A stretch of 37,134 nt of DNA from Mycolicibacterium vaccae NBRC 14118 = CIP 105934 (GTDB taxonomy: Bacteria; Actinomycetota; Actinomycetes; Mycobacteriales; Mycobacteriaceae). Each line of letters begins with the position of its first letter. The stretch's first letter is position 1. The stretch lies in NCBI RefSeq assembly GCF_001552715.1, contig NZ_BCRS01000045.1, positions 1 to 37,134 on the forward strand, written 5' to 3'. Position numbers and translations under genes: made by a program. The notes beneath the pieces are model-generated. The model worked only from the letters and a program-made list of their open reading frames with translations. It was not told the origin of the DNA and did no database searches. Positions 1 to 9,325 of the stretch are shown piece after piece.

Positions 1-1
1 A

Positions 2-433
2 CCGGCGCCCGCCCCACCCGCACCGGCCCCGGCGCCCGCTGCCGTCGCAGCACCGGCACCCGATCCGCTGGCCCCGATCGGCGCCGTGGACGTGCCCGCC
101 CCGGCCTACGACATCGTCAACCAGGCGGTCAGCGGTGAGCTGCCGGTGCCGACCGAGGTGCCGCACCTCGCCAGCCCCGACAACCTGCCGCCCGGCACCG
201 CGATGGCACCGGCGGACGCGGATCGCAGCCCGAACGTGACCTACCTCAAGGAGATCTGGCACGCCATCCAGACTCAGGAGATCTCGGGCGCCGACGCGTT
301 GCTGGCCCTCACCCAGCGGCCGCTGTCCACCCCGGACCCCGGCGGTGTGCGGCCGAACGCTCCGGTCGGCCAGGTTCCGCCTCCGGCCCCGGTTGCCGAG
401 CCGGTGCCGGCCCCCGTGCCGCCGCCCGCCTGA
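2..433 (+). CDS. rpfA: Resuscitation-promoting factor RpfA, C-terminal part (5' end outside window)
   Basis: The frame is open from the left edge to a TGA at 431-433, giving 143 residues of a protein that starts outside the window. It opens with an Ala/Pro-rich stretch (PAPAPPAPAPAPAAV), as in the long proline/alanine region of mycobacterial RpfA. Near the end, VTYLKEIWHAIQTQEISGAD matches the pattern of the RpfA C-terminus of M. tuberculosis (a YTKKLWQAIRAQD-like segment), here followed by an extra Pro-rich tail. RpfA is a secreted muralytic enzyme that helps dormant cells resume growth; its catalytic lysozyme-like domain lies upstream, outside the window. The gene is convergent with moaE2 with no gap (TGA directly followed by CTA), the neighbourhood known from M. 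tuberculosis. The identification rests on the C-terminal motif plus synteny. Confidence 0.85.
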   Translation, partial: PAPAPPAPAPAPAAVAAPAPDPLAPIGAVDVPAPAYDIVNQAVSGELPVPTEVPHLASPDNLPPGTAMAPADADRSPNVTYLKEIWHAIQTQEISGADALLALTQRPLSTPDPGGVRPNAPVGQVPPPAPVAEPVPAPVPPPA

Positions 434-859
434 CTAGGCGGAGTTGACCCACTCGTCGGACCCGTCGGCGAAATACTGGTGCTTCCAGACCGGTAGCCGT
501 TCCTTGACCCGGTCGACGAGGCGCGCGCACGTCTCGAACGCCGCGCCGCGGTGGTCTGCGGCCACCGCGGCGACGAGTGCGGCGTCCCCGATGTTCAGGG
601 TGCCCACCCGATGGCTGACGGCGATGGCGCGCACTCCCTGACTCTCGGCAGCGATCTCGGCGGCCACGTCGGCGAGGGTTTGTTCGGCCGACGGATGCGC
701 CGAGTACTCCAGCCTGGTGACGGTGCGTCCACCGTCGTGGTCACGGACGACTCCGGCGAACGCGACCACCGCACCGGCCGAGTGGTGGGCCACGAGATCC
801 TCGTGCTCGGCCGAGTCGATGGACTGTTCGGTCAACGCGGCGCGCAGGACGGCGGTCAT
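434..859 (-). CDS. moaE2: Molybdopterin synthase large subunit MoaE
   Basis: The 141-residue protein has the normal MoaE length. It contains the family features [20 protein letters not shown] near the N-terminus (residues ~33-52), then [15 protein letters not shown] and, late in the protein, [20 protein letters not shown], which holds the conserved KxxxPxWKxE/Q-type active-site lysines. MoaE pairs with thiocarboxylated MoaD to convert precursor Z (cPMP) into molybdopterin in the cytoplasm. The ATG overlaps the TGA of mog in an ATGA junction, so translation is probably coupled. It is the last gene of the moaC2-mog-moaE2 set. No MoaD gene is present here; in M. tuberculosis moaD2 lies on the other side of rpfA. 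Confidence 0.93.
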   Translation of the reverse strand: MTAVLRAALTEQSIDSAEHEDLVAHHSAGAVVAFAGVVRDHDGGRTVTRLEYSAHPSAEQTLADVAAEIAAESQGVRAIAVSHRVGTLNIGDAALVAAVAADHRGAAFETCARLVDRVKERLPVWKHQYFADGSDEWVNSA

Positions 860-1335
860 CGCGGGTGATCCTTGCCTTGGAGTTGGTCGAGGGCATGCCC
901 GAGAACCTCGGCGAGCACGGCGATGCCGTCTTTGACTCCGCCCAGCGAGCCCGGGAGATTGACGATCAGCGTGCGGCCCGCGACACCGCAGACCCCGCGG
1001 GACAGGATGGACGTCGGCACCTTGGGGAGCCCTGAGCGCCGGAGGGCGTCAGCCAGGCCGGGGATCTGGTAATCCAGCAGCGCGGCGGTCAGCTGCGGGG
1101 TGGCGTCGGTGGGCGAGATTCCGGTGCCCCCGGTGGTCAGGATGACGTCATGCCGGTCGCGGATCCCCGCGCGCAGTGCCGCAGCGACAGGCTCGCCGTC
1201 GGCCACCACGACCGGTGCGGCGGTCATGATGCCTCGGTCGTTGAGCCAGTCGGCCAGCACGGGGCCACACCGGTCCTCGTACACACCGCCCGCGGCCCGG
1301 GTCGACGCGACGATGACCAGGCCGGACCGTGTCAT
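856..1335 (-). CDS. mog: Molybdopterin adenylyltransferase-type MogA/MoaB protein
   Basis: The 159-residue single-domain protein has the MoCF_biosynth signature: [18 protein letters not shown] around residues 64-81, which forms the molybdopterin-binding loop, and [19 protein letters not shown] near the C-terminus, the PGSP-like loop with Ser/Gly. These proteins adenylylate molybdopterin before metal insertion. Length and sequence fit the mycobacterial mog product. The gene overlaps moaC2 upstream (its ATG and the moaC2 TGA share bases at 1332-1335) and moaE2 downstream, so the three form one translationally coupled operon. Confidence 0.92.
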   Translation of the reverse strand: MTRSGLVIVASTRAAGGVYEDRCGPVLADWLNDRGIMTAAPVVVADGEPVAAALRAGIRDRHDVILTTGGTGISPTDATPQLTAALLDYQIPGLADALRRSGLPKVPTSILSRGVCGVAGRTLIVNLPGSLGGVKDGIAVLAEVLGHALDQLQGKDHPR

Positions 1336-1814
1336 CTGACCCAGGTCCCCGTCTTGCCGCCTTCCTTGCGCACGACGCGGATGTCGTCGATGCGGGCCGC
1401 GCGGTCGACGGCCTTGATCATGTCGTAGACGGTCAGCGCGGCCACGCTCACCGCGGTGAGCGCTTCCATCTCCACGCCCGTGCGGTCGGTCGTGCGCACG
1501 GTCGCGGTGATGCGGACTGCACCGGGGTCGTCGTCACCGCCGACGCTGAAGTCGATGTCCACTCCCGTGATCGCCAACGGGTGGCAGAGCGGGACGAGGT
1601 CGCTGGTGCGCTTCGCGGCCAGGATGCCCGCCACGCGCGCGGTCGCCAGCGCGTCGCCCTTGGGCAACCCGTTGGCGGTGATCATCTCGACCACGTCCGG
1701 TGTGGTGTGCACGGTGCCGGCCGCCACCGCGACCCGCTTGGTGGCGTCCTTGGCCGTGACGTCGACCATGTGAGCCGCGCCGGTCTCGTCGAGATGCGAG
1801 AGGCGGTCGGTCAC
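1332..1814 (-). CDS. moaC2: Cyclic pyranopterin monophosphate synthase MoaC
   Basis: The 160-residue protein is clearly MoaC: LSHLDETGAAHMVDVTAKD at the N-terminus, GDALATARVAGILAAKRTSD in the middle, LVPLCHPLAITGVDIDF with the conserved Cys-His, and MEALTAVSVAALTVYDMIKA followed by KAVDR near the end. MoaC acts with MoaA to make cyclic pyranopterin monophosphate from GTP, the first stage of molybdenum cofactor synthesis. The start is GTG at 1814, two bases after the TAA of the small upstream gene. It is followed by mog in an ATGA overlap. Confidence 0.94.
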   Translation of the reverse strand: MTDRLSHLDETGAAHMVDVTAKDATKRVAVAAGTVHTTPDVVEMITANGLPKGDALATARVAGILAAKRTSDLVPLCHPLAITGVDIDFSVGGDDDPGAVRITATVRTTDRTGVEMEALTAVSVAALTVYDMIKAVDRAARIDDIRVVRKEGGKTGTWVR

Positions 1815-1816
1815 CG

Positions 1817-2002
1817 TTACCTGTTGACGACGGTGACGGCCTGGATGAAGGGCAGTTCCTCGGCCGGTAGCGGGAACGTCACGTCACCGAACGGCGACAG
1901 TGCGCCGGTGCGGTCGGTCGCGAGCTCGCTGACCGCGTGGTCGTCGGGGTCGGTCGTGGGCCAACCCGGATCGACGTATCGGTTCTTCTTGTCATCAGCC
2001 AC
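1817..2002 (-). CDS. Small conserved protein upstream of moaC2 (Rv0863-like), unknown function
   Basis: A 61-residue protein results if translation begins at the GTG at 2002 ([15 protein letters not shown]). The frame is open further upstream, but that part lies in the divergent promoter region and has unlikely composition, so I chose the GTG. The body is charged and Pro-rich at both ends ([16 protein letters not shown], then [20 protein letters not shown]) and shows no motif that I recognise and no signal peptide. Its place immediately before moaC2, with two bases between stop and start, matches the small gene Rv0863 in M. tuberculosis (remembered as about 93 residues, so the start or length may differ). 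Role unknown; the spacing suggests co-transcription with the moa genes. Confidence 0.7.
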   Translation of the reverse strand: MADDKKNRYVDPGWPTTDPDDHAVSELATDRTGALSPFGDVTFPLPAEELPFIQAVTVVNR

Positions 2003-2053
2003 GGTGCCATTGTGGCAAACCACTTGCCGGCGGGCGACCTCGGGAGCCTCCTT

Positions 2054-2068
2054 TACGCTGGTCAGCAA
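2054..2068 (+). promoter_or_regulatory. Candidate -10 box giving a leaderless transcript of the XPB-N-like gene
   Basis: TACGCT at 2054-2059 fits the mycobacterial sigma-A type -10 pattern TANNNT and ends eight bases before the ATG at 2068. A start at that A would give a leaderless mRNA, common in mycobacteria, and no clear Shine-Dalgarno sequence precedes the ATG. The divergent moa operon must use the same ~65-base gap (2003-2067). Confidence 0.4.
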
Positions 2069-4338
2069 TGAGTGCGAAGAGTCCGGGTGTTCCGCTGGGC
2101 GCCTGGTTGGCCGATCTCGGCGACGAGCGGCTGATCCAGCTGCTGCGGCTGCGGCCCGATCTGACCCAGCCCCCGCCGGGCACCGTCGCCGCGCTGGCGG
2201 CGCGCGCGGCCGCACGTCAGTCCGTGAAAGTCGCGACCGACGACCTGGATTTCCGTCACCTCGCAGTGCTCGACGCGCTGCTCAGCGTGCACGCCGACAC
2301 CACCGTGGTGACCTTCGCCGAGTTGACGGGCGCCCTGGCCGGGCGCGGCGCAGACGTGGCCGACGTACGCGCCGCGGTCGACGATCTCGCCGCGCGCGCC
2401 CTGGTCTGGGGCGACCTCGAGGGCGAGGGTGCGCTGCGGGTCGTTGCCGAGGCCGCATCGAGCCTGCCCTGGTACCCCGGGCAGGTCACCTCAGAGGACA
2501 CGTCACCGACCGGCGCCGAGATCACCGCGGCCCTCGAATCGGTGGACGAGACCGCCCGGGATCTGCTGGACAAATTGTTGGAGGGCTCGCCGATAGGGCG
2601 GACCCGCGACGCCATGCCCGGAACCCCGCCGGACCGGCCGGTCCCCCGCCTACTAGCGGCCGGGTTGCTGCGCAGGATCGACGACGAAACCGTGATCCTC
2701 CCCCGCCTCGTCAGCCAGGTGTTGCGCGGAGAGCACGCGGGGCCGGTCAGTCTGGCCTCGCCCGACCCGGCCGTGACGTCGACGACGGCGGCCGACGTGG
2801 ACGCGGTGGCCGCCGGCGCGGCGATCGACTTTCTACGCGAAACCGAGGTCGTTCTCGAAACACTCAGTGAGACACCGGTTCCCGAACTGCGAAGCGGCGG
2901 GCTCGGCGTCCGCGAGGTGAAACGGCTGGCCAAGATCACCGGCATCGACGAACGGCGTCTCGGCCTGATCCTGGAGGTCAGTGCCGGCGCCGGACTGATC
3001 GCGCCGGGCGTGCCCGAGCCGGACCCCTCCGACGGCGCGGGGTCACACTGGGCCCCGACGGTGGCGTTCGACCGGTTCGTCGAATCCCCCACCGCGACGA
3101 AATGGCACCTGATGGTGTCGGCGTGGCTGGAGCTGCCCAGCCGTCCGAGCCTGATCGGCACCCGCGGGGTGGACAACAAACCCTATGCGGCGCTGTCGGA
3201 TTCACTGTTCTCGACTGCAGCACCGCTGGACCGTCGGTTGCTGCTTGAGCTGCTCGCCGAGCTCCCCGCGGGCGCGGGGGTCGACACGGACAGCGCGTCC
3301 CAGGCGCTGGTCTGGAAGCGGCCGCGCTGGGCTGCACGCCTGCAGCCCGGCCCGATCGGCGACATGCTCACCGAAGCCCACGCCGTCGGCGCGGTCGGCC
3401 GGGGCGCGATCGCCTCCCCGCTGCGCCGTCTGCTCGCCGGCGACAGCGACGACGCAGTGGTCGCCGCGATGGCCAAGGTGCTGCCCGCGCCGATCGATCA
3501 TTTCCTGCTGCAGGCCGATCTGACGGTCGTCGTGCCCGGCCCGCTGGAACGCGGGCTGGCCGAGCAGTTGGCGGCCGTGGCCAACGTCGAGTCGGCCGGC
3601 GCGGCCATGGTGTACCGCATCGACGAGGCGTCGGTGCGACGCGCCCTCGACAGCGGCCAGACCGCAGGCGGGATCCACGCGTTGTTCGACCGTCACTCGA
3701 AAACGCCCGTGCCGCAGGCGCTGAACTACCTGATCGACGACGTGGCGAGGCGGCACGGACAGCTCCGGGTCGGGATGGCATCAGCGTTCGTGCGGTGTGA
3801 GGACGCCGCGCTGCTCGCGCAGGCCGTCGCGGCGCCCGCGACCGAATCAGTGGAGCTGCGCCTGCTCGCACCGACCGTCGCGGTGTCCCAGGCGTCGATC
3901 GGCGACGTGCTCACCGCGCTCCGCACCGCCGGCTTCGCCCCGGCGGCCGAGGACGCGAGCGGAGCCGTCGTCGATCTGCGCAGCCGGGGCACCCGCGTAC
4001 CGTCCCCAGGCCGGCGGCGCGGGTACCGGCACAACGCCGTGCCCACGGATCAGACCCTGGCCGCGATCGTGGCTGTGCTGCGGAAGGTCGCGTCCACGCC
4101 GTCGACCGGTTTGCGGCTGGACCCCGCGGTGGCGATCTCTGAGCTGCAGCAGGCGGCGCACCTCCAGGAGTCGGTGGTCATCGGCTACGTCGATCCCGCG
4201 GGTGTGGCCACGCAGCGGGTGGTGGCCCCGATCAACGTGCGGGGCGGTCAGTTGACCGCTTACGACCCGGCGTCTGGTCGAGTGCGCGAGTTCGCCATCC
4301 ACCGGGTCACATCGGTGGTGTCGGCGGAGTCCGGATAA
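2068..4338 (+). CDS. XPB/Ssl2 N-terminal-like, helicase-associated protein (Rv0862c-like)
   Basis: The 756-residue protein has the same length as I recall for Rv0862c of M. tuberculosis and sits in the same place, just before the XPB helicase gene. It resembles the helicase-associated family related to the XPB/Ssl2 N-terminal domain. It begins [20 protein letters not shown], has a mostly helical winged-helix-like body, and ends with a small beta domain ([20 protein letters not shown] then FAIHRVTSV) of the kind often seen in WYL-like ligand or nucleic-acid-binding folds. I see no Walker A or DEAD-box motif, so it is not itself an ATPase. It ends 31 bases before the helicase start, and the two genes are probably co-transcribed. 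A role as partner or regulator of the helicase is inference from position and family. Confidence 0.8.
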   Translation: MSAKSPGVPLGAWLADLGDERLIQLLRLRPDLTQPPPGTVAALAARAAARQSVKVATDDLDFRHLAVLDALLSVHADTTVVTFAELTGALAGRGADVADVRAAVDDLAARALVWGDLEGEGALRVVAEAASSLPWYPGQVTSEDTSPTGAEITAALESVDETARDLLDKLLEGSPIGRTRDAMPGTPPDRPVPRLLAAGLLRRIDDETVILPRLVSQVLRGEHAGPVSLASPDPAVTSTTAADVDAVAAGAAIDFLRETEVVLETLSETPVPELRSGGLGVREVKRLAKITGIDERRLGLILEVSAGAGLIAPGVPEPDPSDGAGSHWAPTVAFDRFVESPTATKWHLMVSAWLELPSRPSLIGTRGVDNKPYAALSDSLFSTAAPLDRRLLLELLAELPAGAGVDTDSASQALVWKRPRWAARLQPGPIGDMLTEAHAVGAVGRGAIASPLRRLLAGDSDDAVVAAMAKVLPAPIDHFLLQADLTVVVPGPLERGLAEQLAAVANVESAGAAMVYRIDEASVRRALDSGQTAGGIHALFDRHSKTPVPQALNYLIDDVARRHGQLRVGMASAFVRCEDAALLAQAVAAPATESVELRLLAPTVAVSQASIGDVLTALRTAGFAPAAEDASGAVVDLRSRGTRVPSPGRRRGYRHNAVPTDQTLAAIVAVLRKVASTPSTGLRLDPAVAISELQQAAHLQESVVIGYVDPAGVATQRVVAPINVRGGQLTAYDPASGRVREFAIHRVTSVVSAESG

Positions 4339-4369
4339 TGGGTGGGATGACTTACCACCGAGGTGCCGC

Positions 4370-6019
4370 GTGACTGACGGCCCGCTGATCGTGCAGTCCG
4401 ACAAGACGGTGCTGCTCGAAGTCGACCATGAGCTCGCCGGGGAGGCCCGCGCGGCGATCGCGCCCTTCGCCGAGCTCGAGCGTGCGCCTGAGCACATCCA
4501 CACCTATCGCATCACCCCGCTGGCGCTCTGGAATGCCCGCGCCGCAGGTCACGACGCCGAGCAGGTGGTGGATGCGCTGGTCACGTACTCCCGCTACGCG
4601 GTGCCCCAGCCGCTGCTCGTCGACATCGTCGACACCATGGGCCGCTACGGACGCCTGCAGCTGGTCAAGCACCCGGCGCACGGCCTGACCCTGGTCAGTT
4701 TCGATCGCGCCGTGCTCGAAGAGGTGCTGCGGAACAAGAAGATCGCGCCCATGCTCGGCGCCCGCCTCGACGACGACACCGTCATCGTGCACAACAGCGA
4801 GCGGGGTCGGGTCAAGCAGATGCTGCTCAAGATCGGCTGGCCGGCGGAGGACCTCGCCGGCTACGTCGACGGGGAAGCCCACCCGATCGAGCTCGCGCAG
4901 GACGGTTGGCAGCTGCGCGACTATCAGCAGATGGCCGCCGACTCGTTCTGGGACGGCGGATCCGGTGTGGTGGTGCTGCCCTGTGGTGCCGGAAAGACGC
5001 TGGTGGGGGCCGCTGCCATGGCCAAGGCGGGTGCCACCACCTTGATCCTGGTGACGAACACCGTCGCGGGGCGTCAGTGGAAACGCGAGCTCATCGCTCG
5101 GACCTCGCTGACCGAGGAGGAGATCGGCGAGTATTCGGGCGAGCGCAAGGAGATCCGGCCTGTCACCATCGCGACCTACCAGGTGATCACCCGCCGCACC
5201 AAAGGCGAGTACAAGCACCTCGAGTTGTTCGACAGCCGGGACTGGGGCCTGATCGTCTACGACGAGGTGCACCTGCTGCCCGCACCGGTGTTCCGGATGA
5301 CCGCCGACCTGCAGTCGCGGAGGCGCCTGGGCCTGACCGCCACCCTGATCCGGGAGGACGGACGCGAGGGCGACGTGTTCTCGCTGATCGGCCCGAAGCG
5401 CTATGACGCGCCGTGGAAGGACATCGAGGCGCAGGGCTGGATCGCCCCGGCCGAGTGCATCGAGGTGCGTGTCACGATGACCGACAACGAACGCATGCTC
5501 TACGCCACCGCCGAACCCGAGGAGCGGTACAAGCTGTGCGCGACGGCACACACCAAGATGGCCGTGGTGAAGTCGATCCTGGAGCGACATCCCGACGAGC
5601 CGACGCTGGTGATCGGCGCCTACCTCGACCAGCTCGACGAGCTGGGCGCGGAGTTGGACGCTCCGGTGATCCAGGGGTCGACGAAGAACGCCGAGCGTGA
5701 GGCGCTGTTCGACGGCTTCCGCCGCGGCGAGATCCGCACGTTGGTGGTGTCGAAGGTGGCGAACTTCTCCATCGACCTGCCCGAGGCGAGTGTGGCCGTG
5801 CAGGTGTCGGGCACGTTCGGGTCGCGACAGGAAGAGGCGCAGCGACTGGGGAGGTTGCTGCGGCCGAAGGCAGACGGCGGCGGCGCGGTTTTCTACTCCG
5901 TGGTCTCCCGGGACAGCCTCGACGCCGAGTACGCCGCGCACCGCCAGCGCTTCCTCGCCGAACAGGGATATGCCTACGTCATCAAGGACGCCGACGACCT
6001 GCTCGGACCCGCGATCTGA
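4370..6019 (+). CDS. ercc3: XPB/Ercc3-type DNA repair helicase (3'-5' SF2 helicase)
   Basis: The 549-residue protein carries the full set of superfamily 2 motifs: Walker A VVLPCGAGKTLVGAAAM around residue 205-210, DEVH in LIVYDEVHLLPAP at about 298, the TAT motif in RRLGLTATLIREDGREGD, and motif VI QEEAQRLGRLLRPK at about 488-501. The N-terminal ~170 residues form the XPB damage-recognition-like domain. The start is GTG at 4370. Bacterial XPB helicases unwind DNA 3' to 5' in an ATP-dependent way and have been linked to nucleotide excision repair. In M. tuberculosis the next gene in this direction is fadB; here accessory DNA follows instead. A decayed copy of the last ~75 codons of this gene lies at 34455-34688. 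Confidence 0.93.
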   Translation: MTDGPLIVQSDKTVLLEVDHELAGEARAAIAPFAELERAPEHIHTYRITPLALWNARAAGHDAEQVVDALVTYSRYAVPQPLLVDIVDTMGRYGRLQLVKHPAHGLTLVSFDRAVLEEVLRNKKIAPMLGARLDDDTVIVHNSERGRVKQMLLKIGWPAEDLAGYVDGEAHPIELAQDGWQLRDYQQMAADSFWDGGSGVVVLPCGAGKTLVGAAAMAKAGATTLILVTNTVAGRQWKRELIARTSLTEEEIGEYSGERKEIRPVTIATYQVITRRTKGEYKHLELFDSRDWGLIVYDEVHLLPAPVFRMTADLQSRRRLGLTATLIREDGREGDVFSLIGPKRYDAPWKDIEAQGWIAPAECIEVRVTMTDNERMLYATAEPEERYKLCATAHTKMAVVKSILERHPDEPTLVIGAYLDQLDELGAELDAPVIQGSTKNAEREALFDGFRRGEIRTLVVSKVANFSIDLPEASVAVQVSGTFGSRQEEAQRLGRLLRPKADGGGAVFYSVVSRDSLDAEYAAHRQRFLAEQGYAYVIKDADDLLGPAI

Positions 6020-6108
6020 CCGTCCAGCAGGGCGCGTCGGTCGAACCGGGACGCCAATCCGGCCACGACCGAAGCGCCAAGTGAATTCAGGACCTTGCTG
6101 AGGCATAT

Positions 6109-6125
6109 CCAGAAGACGCTTCTGG
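6109..6125 (+). terminator. Hairpin after the XPB gene, possible terminator
   Basis: CCAGAAG (6109-6115) and CTTCTGG (6119-6125) form a perfect 7-bp stem with a 3-base loop, 90 bases after the helicase stop codon. An A/T stretch (ATAAATTTT, 6132-6140) follows a few bases later but there is no immediate T run. Mycobacterial terminators often lack a clean U-tract, so termination is plausible but not shown. Confidence 0.4.
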
Positions 6126-6161
6126 CGGACAGATAAATTTTGCTGGCTGCACATTAAGCAT

Positions 6162-6177
6162 CTCTACGTCAGTAGAG
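6162..6177. other. Perfect 16-base inverted repeat in the XPB to beta-helix gap
   Basis: CTCTAC-GTCA-GTAGAG has two 6-bp arms around a 4-base centre. It lies between the probable helicase terminator and the next gene, about 320 bases before the beta-helix gene start. It could be an operator or a second small hairpin. No T-tract follows it. Confidence 0.35.
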
Positions 6178-6496
6178 GCGCCCGACTATCGCCAATTGCC
6201 GCCTCCTCCGGCGCCGAGGGCTGAACGCGCTTCAATTCCGCCTCATCGCTGCTGGAAGGTCATATTCTCGTCAGGTCTTGCTGAGAGTCTGCGGAGAGGC
6301 CATCCACACGCAGGCCTGCGCATCCCAACCGGGCAATTAGCGCTGAACGAAATATCTGGCAATGTCATTCCGATTTGCCACAATTGCGTTTATGTGCGCG
6401 GAGTTCGAAATTGCTGCATAAATGTCTTCTAATGGCCCAACATGTTGATGCCAGGCGCTGCAGCCAGGGGAGTTTTCGACATCACGGGGGTCGTAC
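6178..6496 (+). promoter_or_regulatory. Upstream region of the beta-helix gene
   Basis: This stretch has lower GC than its neighbours and no credible gene. Two marks stand out. AATTAGCGCTGAAC at 6335-6348 matches 12 of 14 bases of a box in front of the polysaccharide operon at 34018-34031. AACATGTT at 6439-6446 is a palindrome that also occurs at 11547-11554 upstream of the hydroxylase-like gene. GGGGG at 6486-6490 is a likely ribosome binding site for the ATG at 6497. No confident -35/-10 pair was found. Confidence 0.4.
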
Positions 6497-8992
6497 ATGG
6501 ACCGCGTCGTTCGCGATACGAGCACCACGGGGAACATTCCGTCACCGCCAGCGGCACAGCAGTCGAACCGCCGCAATCGCCGCAAGCACCGGCGGGTCGA
6601 GCCCTATGCGTGGCTGGCCGCGGGCGCGGTGAGCGTCGGCATCGCCGCGGCGATCTCGGGATCCGGGATCGCCTACGCCGAGGAGACGGCCGGATCGGCC
6701 GGGCCGGCCGGCAGCCCGTCGTCGCAGACCGATGCGACGTCCGGCGGCGCCGCCGACGACACCGCTGACAAGAATCCGCAGGACGGGAGCGACTCCGAAG
6801 AAGAGGCCACCGACCTCGACGACACCGACGACGAAGACACCCAGCAGGAACCGTCCGAGGACACCGCCGACGACGATTCCGACGCCCCGACCGACCCCGA
6901 TGCCGACGACGAAGCCGCCGACTCGGACAACGAGGGATCCGCTCCAAGCCGGCCGGATGCCTCGGAGGTCGACGAACGCGACACCACGCGACCGAACGGC
7001 GACGCCGACGAGGATTCAGTTTCCGAGGACCTGGCTTCCGAGGACTTGACTGAAGAGGACTTGGTTCCCGGGACCGACTCCGAGCCGGTCGTCGACGCCG
7101 ATCCCGAACCGGTGGCGCCACGCGAAGAGGACGAGGCGTCACCACCGGAAGCTGCTCCGGCAGCGGTGGTTTTGCCGGCGGCCGTGCAGGCCGACCGCTC
7201 CCCGGTGTCCCAGGCTTCACGAACGGTCACGACCCTGCAGACGGCGTCGGCGGTGGAAGCACCGGCAGCGCCGAAGACCCTGGCGGAACTGCTCCGGGCC
7301 CTCTTTCTGAATTTCCAGCGCACCTATTTCAACAAGACACCGACGGCGAAACCCGTTCAACGGCCCGGCCAGTCCAGCCAGGGTGTGGTCACCGGCACTG
7401 TCGGCGCGAAGGATCCCGACGGGGATCCTCTCGAGGTGGAGCTGTCCACCGGGCCCAAGCGGGGCAGCGTGCAGGTGGACGCCGACGGCAACTACACCTA
7501 CACGCCCTCGGAGTCGTTGGCCGCCAGCGGAGGGACCGACACCTTCACCGTGGTGGTTCGCGAGACCAACGCCGACTCCCACACCCACGGTTTCCAAGGC
7601 ATGTGGAACAAGATGGTCCGCGCGCTGACCGGTGCGACGGCGGGCACCCCCGCCGGCACCATCCTGCAGACGGTGACCGTGACGATCGCGAAGGTGGGCA
7701 CGGGAGCCCCGGGCGGTGGCCCCGGAGAACAACCCGCCCAGAGCCCGGGCGACTACGACGCCGGGTTGAAGGATCCGTTCCAGCACCCCGACGCGGCGAC
7801 CGGAAAGACCCACAACGTCCGCGACTACGGTGCCACGTCGGACAAGCGCTCTGACAACGACGCTGCGGCGATCCAGAGAGCCATCGACGCCGCCGAAGCC
7901 GGCGACGTCGTGTACATCCCCGACGGCGTCTATCACGTGAAGTCGAGGATCACGCTGAAGACCGGGGTCTCGCTGATCGGCCAGTCACAGGAATCGACCG
8001 TCCTGGCCAGCGCGTTCTCGACGATGTCCTATTTGTTCACCAACCCGTATGCGGTGATCTACGCAGGTGCCGGCACCACCAACCTGACGATTTCGAGCTT
8101 CACCATCACCCAGGCCTCGGGCAAGATCTACAACGCCGCAGTCAGCCTCGGCTCGGAGAACGGCGGTCAGGTCTCGCGGATCGCGGTCAGGGATCTGTTC
8201 ATCGAGAAGCACCGCCGTTTCGGCGTCCAGCTCCAGAACGCGGACAACATCCTGGTCGACGGGAATGTGATCAGGAACGCCTCTGCTCTCGACGGCGGCG
8301 GCTCGGGGTACGGGGTGATCATCGATCAGGCGGGCTCGCACAATAATTGGGTCAGGAACAACACCATCGGCCCGGTGATTCGCCACGGCATCCTGATCCA
8401 GGAGTATGCGCACCACAACCTCATCGAGCACAACACCATCACCGGCGCGGTATCCGGCGCGATCGACCTGCACGGCGAGGACGAGTACAGCAACGAGATC
8501 CGGTACAACACCGTGTCCGACTGTGTCCGCAACGGCACCTCGGTGAGCCCGAACGGGGCCGGTATCGAGATCGGTGAATACAGCGGCGTGGTCGGGACCG
8601 ACAAGCTGCACGACAATTCGGGACCCAACAACTGGATTCACCACAACATCGTCTACAACTGCACCTGCGGCCTGCGAATTGTCAACAACAGCAACAACAC
8701 CTGGATCGAAGACAACATCTTCTACGACAATCTGGAAGCCGGCATCAAGGCCGACCTGGCCCCGCTCGAGGACCTCTTTATCCGGCGCAACACGATCTAC
8801 GGCAACGGCAGCGGCATCCTGCTCAACGATGTCCGCGGTGCCGTGCTCGAAGACAACAAGGTGACGGACAATCGCAAGTACGGCATCTGGACCAACGGCG
8901 GGGTAACCGGTTACCTCATCGCCGGTAACACGGTGGTCAGTAACGGAACTGATGTGGTTCTAGCCAGCCCGAACGGCGTATATCTGCCGTAA
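6497..8992 (+). CDS. Exported acidic/Ig-like/right-handed beta-helix protein (pectate-lyase-3 type)
   Basis: The 831-residue protein has four parts. Residues 1-61 are a long export signal: a basic segment (RRNRRKHRR, 25-33), a hydrophobic stretch and GIAYA before a likely cleavage. Residues ~62-215 are an Asp/Glu/Ser-rich linker. Around 290-355 is an Ig/cadherin-like domain (VTGTVGAKDPDGDPLEVELS; GSVQVDADGNYTYTP), preceded by the FNKTPTAKPVQ region seen in mycobacterial surface proteins. From about 435 (HNVRDYGATSDKRSDNDAAA; VVYIPDGVYHVKS) to the end is a right-handed parallel beta-helix with many N-I-x-x-N type rungs, some Asn/His-rich. Such helices act on polysaccharides as lyases, hydrolases or C5-epimerases. 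Its position beside an EPS operon suggests that it trims or modifies that polymer outside the cell. Substrate and catalytic residues cannot be assigned from sequence alone. Confidence 0.82.
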   Translation: MDRVVRDTSTTGNIPSPPAAQQSNRRNRRKHRRVEPYAWLAAGAVSVGIAAAISGSGIAYAEETAGSAGPAGSPSSQTDATSGGAADDTADKNPQDGSDSEEEATDLDDTDDEDTQQEPSEDTADDDSDAPTDPDADDEAADSDNEGSAPSRPDASEVDERDTTRPNGDADEDSVSEDLASEDLTEEDLVPGTDSEPVVDADPEPVAPREEDEASPPEAAPAAVVLPAAVQADRSPVSQASRTVTTLQTASAVEAPAAPKTLAELLRALFLNFQRTYFNKTPTAKPVQRPGQSSQGVVTGTVGAKDPDGDPLEVELSTGPKRGSVQVDADGNYTYTPSESLAASGGTDTFTVVVRETNADSHTHGFQGMWNKMVRALTGATAGTPAGTILQTVTVTIAKVGTGAPGGGPGEQPAQSPGDYDAGLKDPFQHPDAATGKTHNVRDYGATSDKRSDNDAAAIQRAIDAAEAGDVVYIPDGVYHVKSRITLKTGVSLIGQSQESTVLASAFSTMSYLFTNPYAVIYAGAGTTNLTISSFTITQASGKIYNAAVSLGSENGGQVSRIAVRDLFIEKHRRFGVQLQNADNILVDGNVIRNASALDGGGSGYGVIIDQAGSHNNWVRNNTIGPVIRHGILIQEYAHHNLIEHNTITGAVSGAIDLHGEDEYSNEIRYNTVSDCVRNGTSVSPNGAGIEIGEYSGVVGTDKLHDNSGPNNWIHHNIVYNCTCGLRIVNNSNNTWIEDNIFYDNLEAGIKADLAPLEDLFIRRNTIYGNGSGILLNDVRGAVLEDNKVTDNRKYGIWTNGGVTGYLIAGNTVVSNGTDVVLASPNGVYLP

Positions 8993-9325
8993 TCGCGCGT
9001 CGGCGTCAAGGGTGACAATTTCCGGCCTCACTGGCTTTACCGGACGGTGTGTCATCGTTGCTCACGCTCGATCGCGGTGAATCCGTCTGACACCGGTCCA
9101 CCGACAGAGGCGGGGATCTGCCGGTTGAGCGCGTCGCGAAACGTTTCGGTGGCGACCTTCACTCTCCGGGACGGGTCACGTTGCCTTCGCTAGGCTGCAG
9201 AGAGAAAGCAGAGTTTCGCCACCAGCCCGCGCTCGGCAGGGCTCACCGGGAAAGGGCTGACTGCGATAGCTACTCGTAAGATTGACTGTCGCAGCACCGA
9301 CGGCGCACTCCCCGGTAGCGAATAG
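8993..9325. other. Intergenic region before the lipase gene, with a 12-base palindrome
   Basis: No gene is supported in these 333 bases. CGAAACGTTTCG at 9137-9148 is a perfect 12-base palindrome and could be an operator. TAAGAT at 9277-9282 resembles a -10 box for the gene starting at 9326, but no -35 partner or Shine-Dalgarno sequence is clear. Confidence 0.35.

Noticed and set aside
1329..2870. Long plus-strand open frame (513 codons) across moaC2 and the XPB-N-like gene
   Set aside because: It is Arg/Gly/Asp-rich shadow coding opposite or out of frame with well-supported genes, a common effect of high GC at third positions.
4352..6154. 600-codon minus-strand open frame opposite the XPB gene
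   Set aside because: It is the antisense of a clear helicase with all motifs; its own translation has no recognisable domain.
6196..6432. Possible 78-residue gene in the gap before the beta-helix gene
   Set aside because: No ribosome site, low-quality composition and no family resemblance; the gap looks regulatory.
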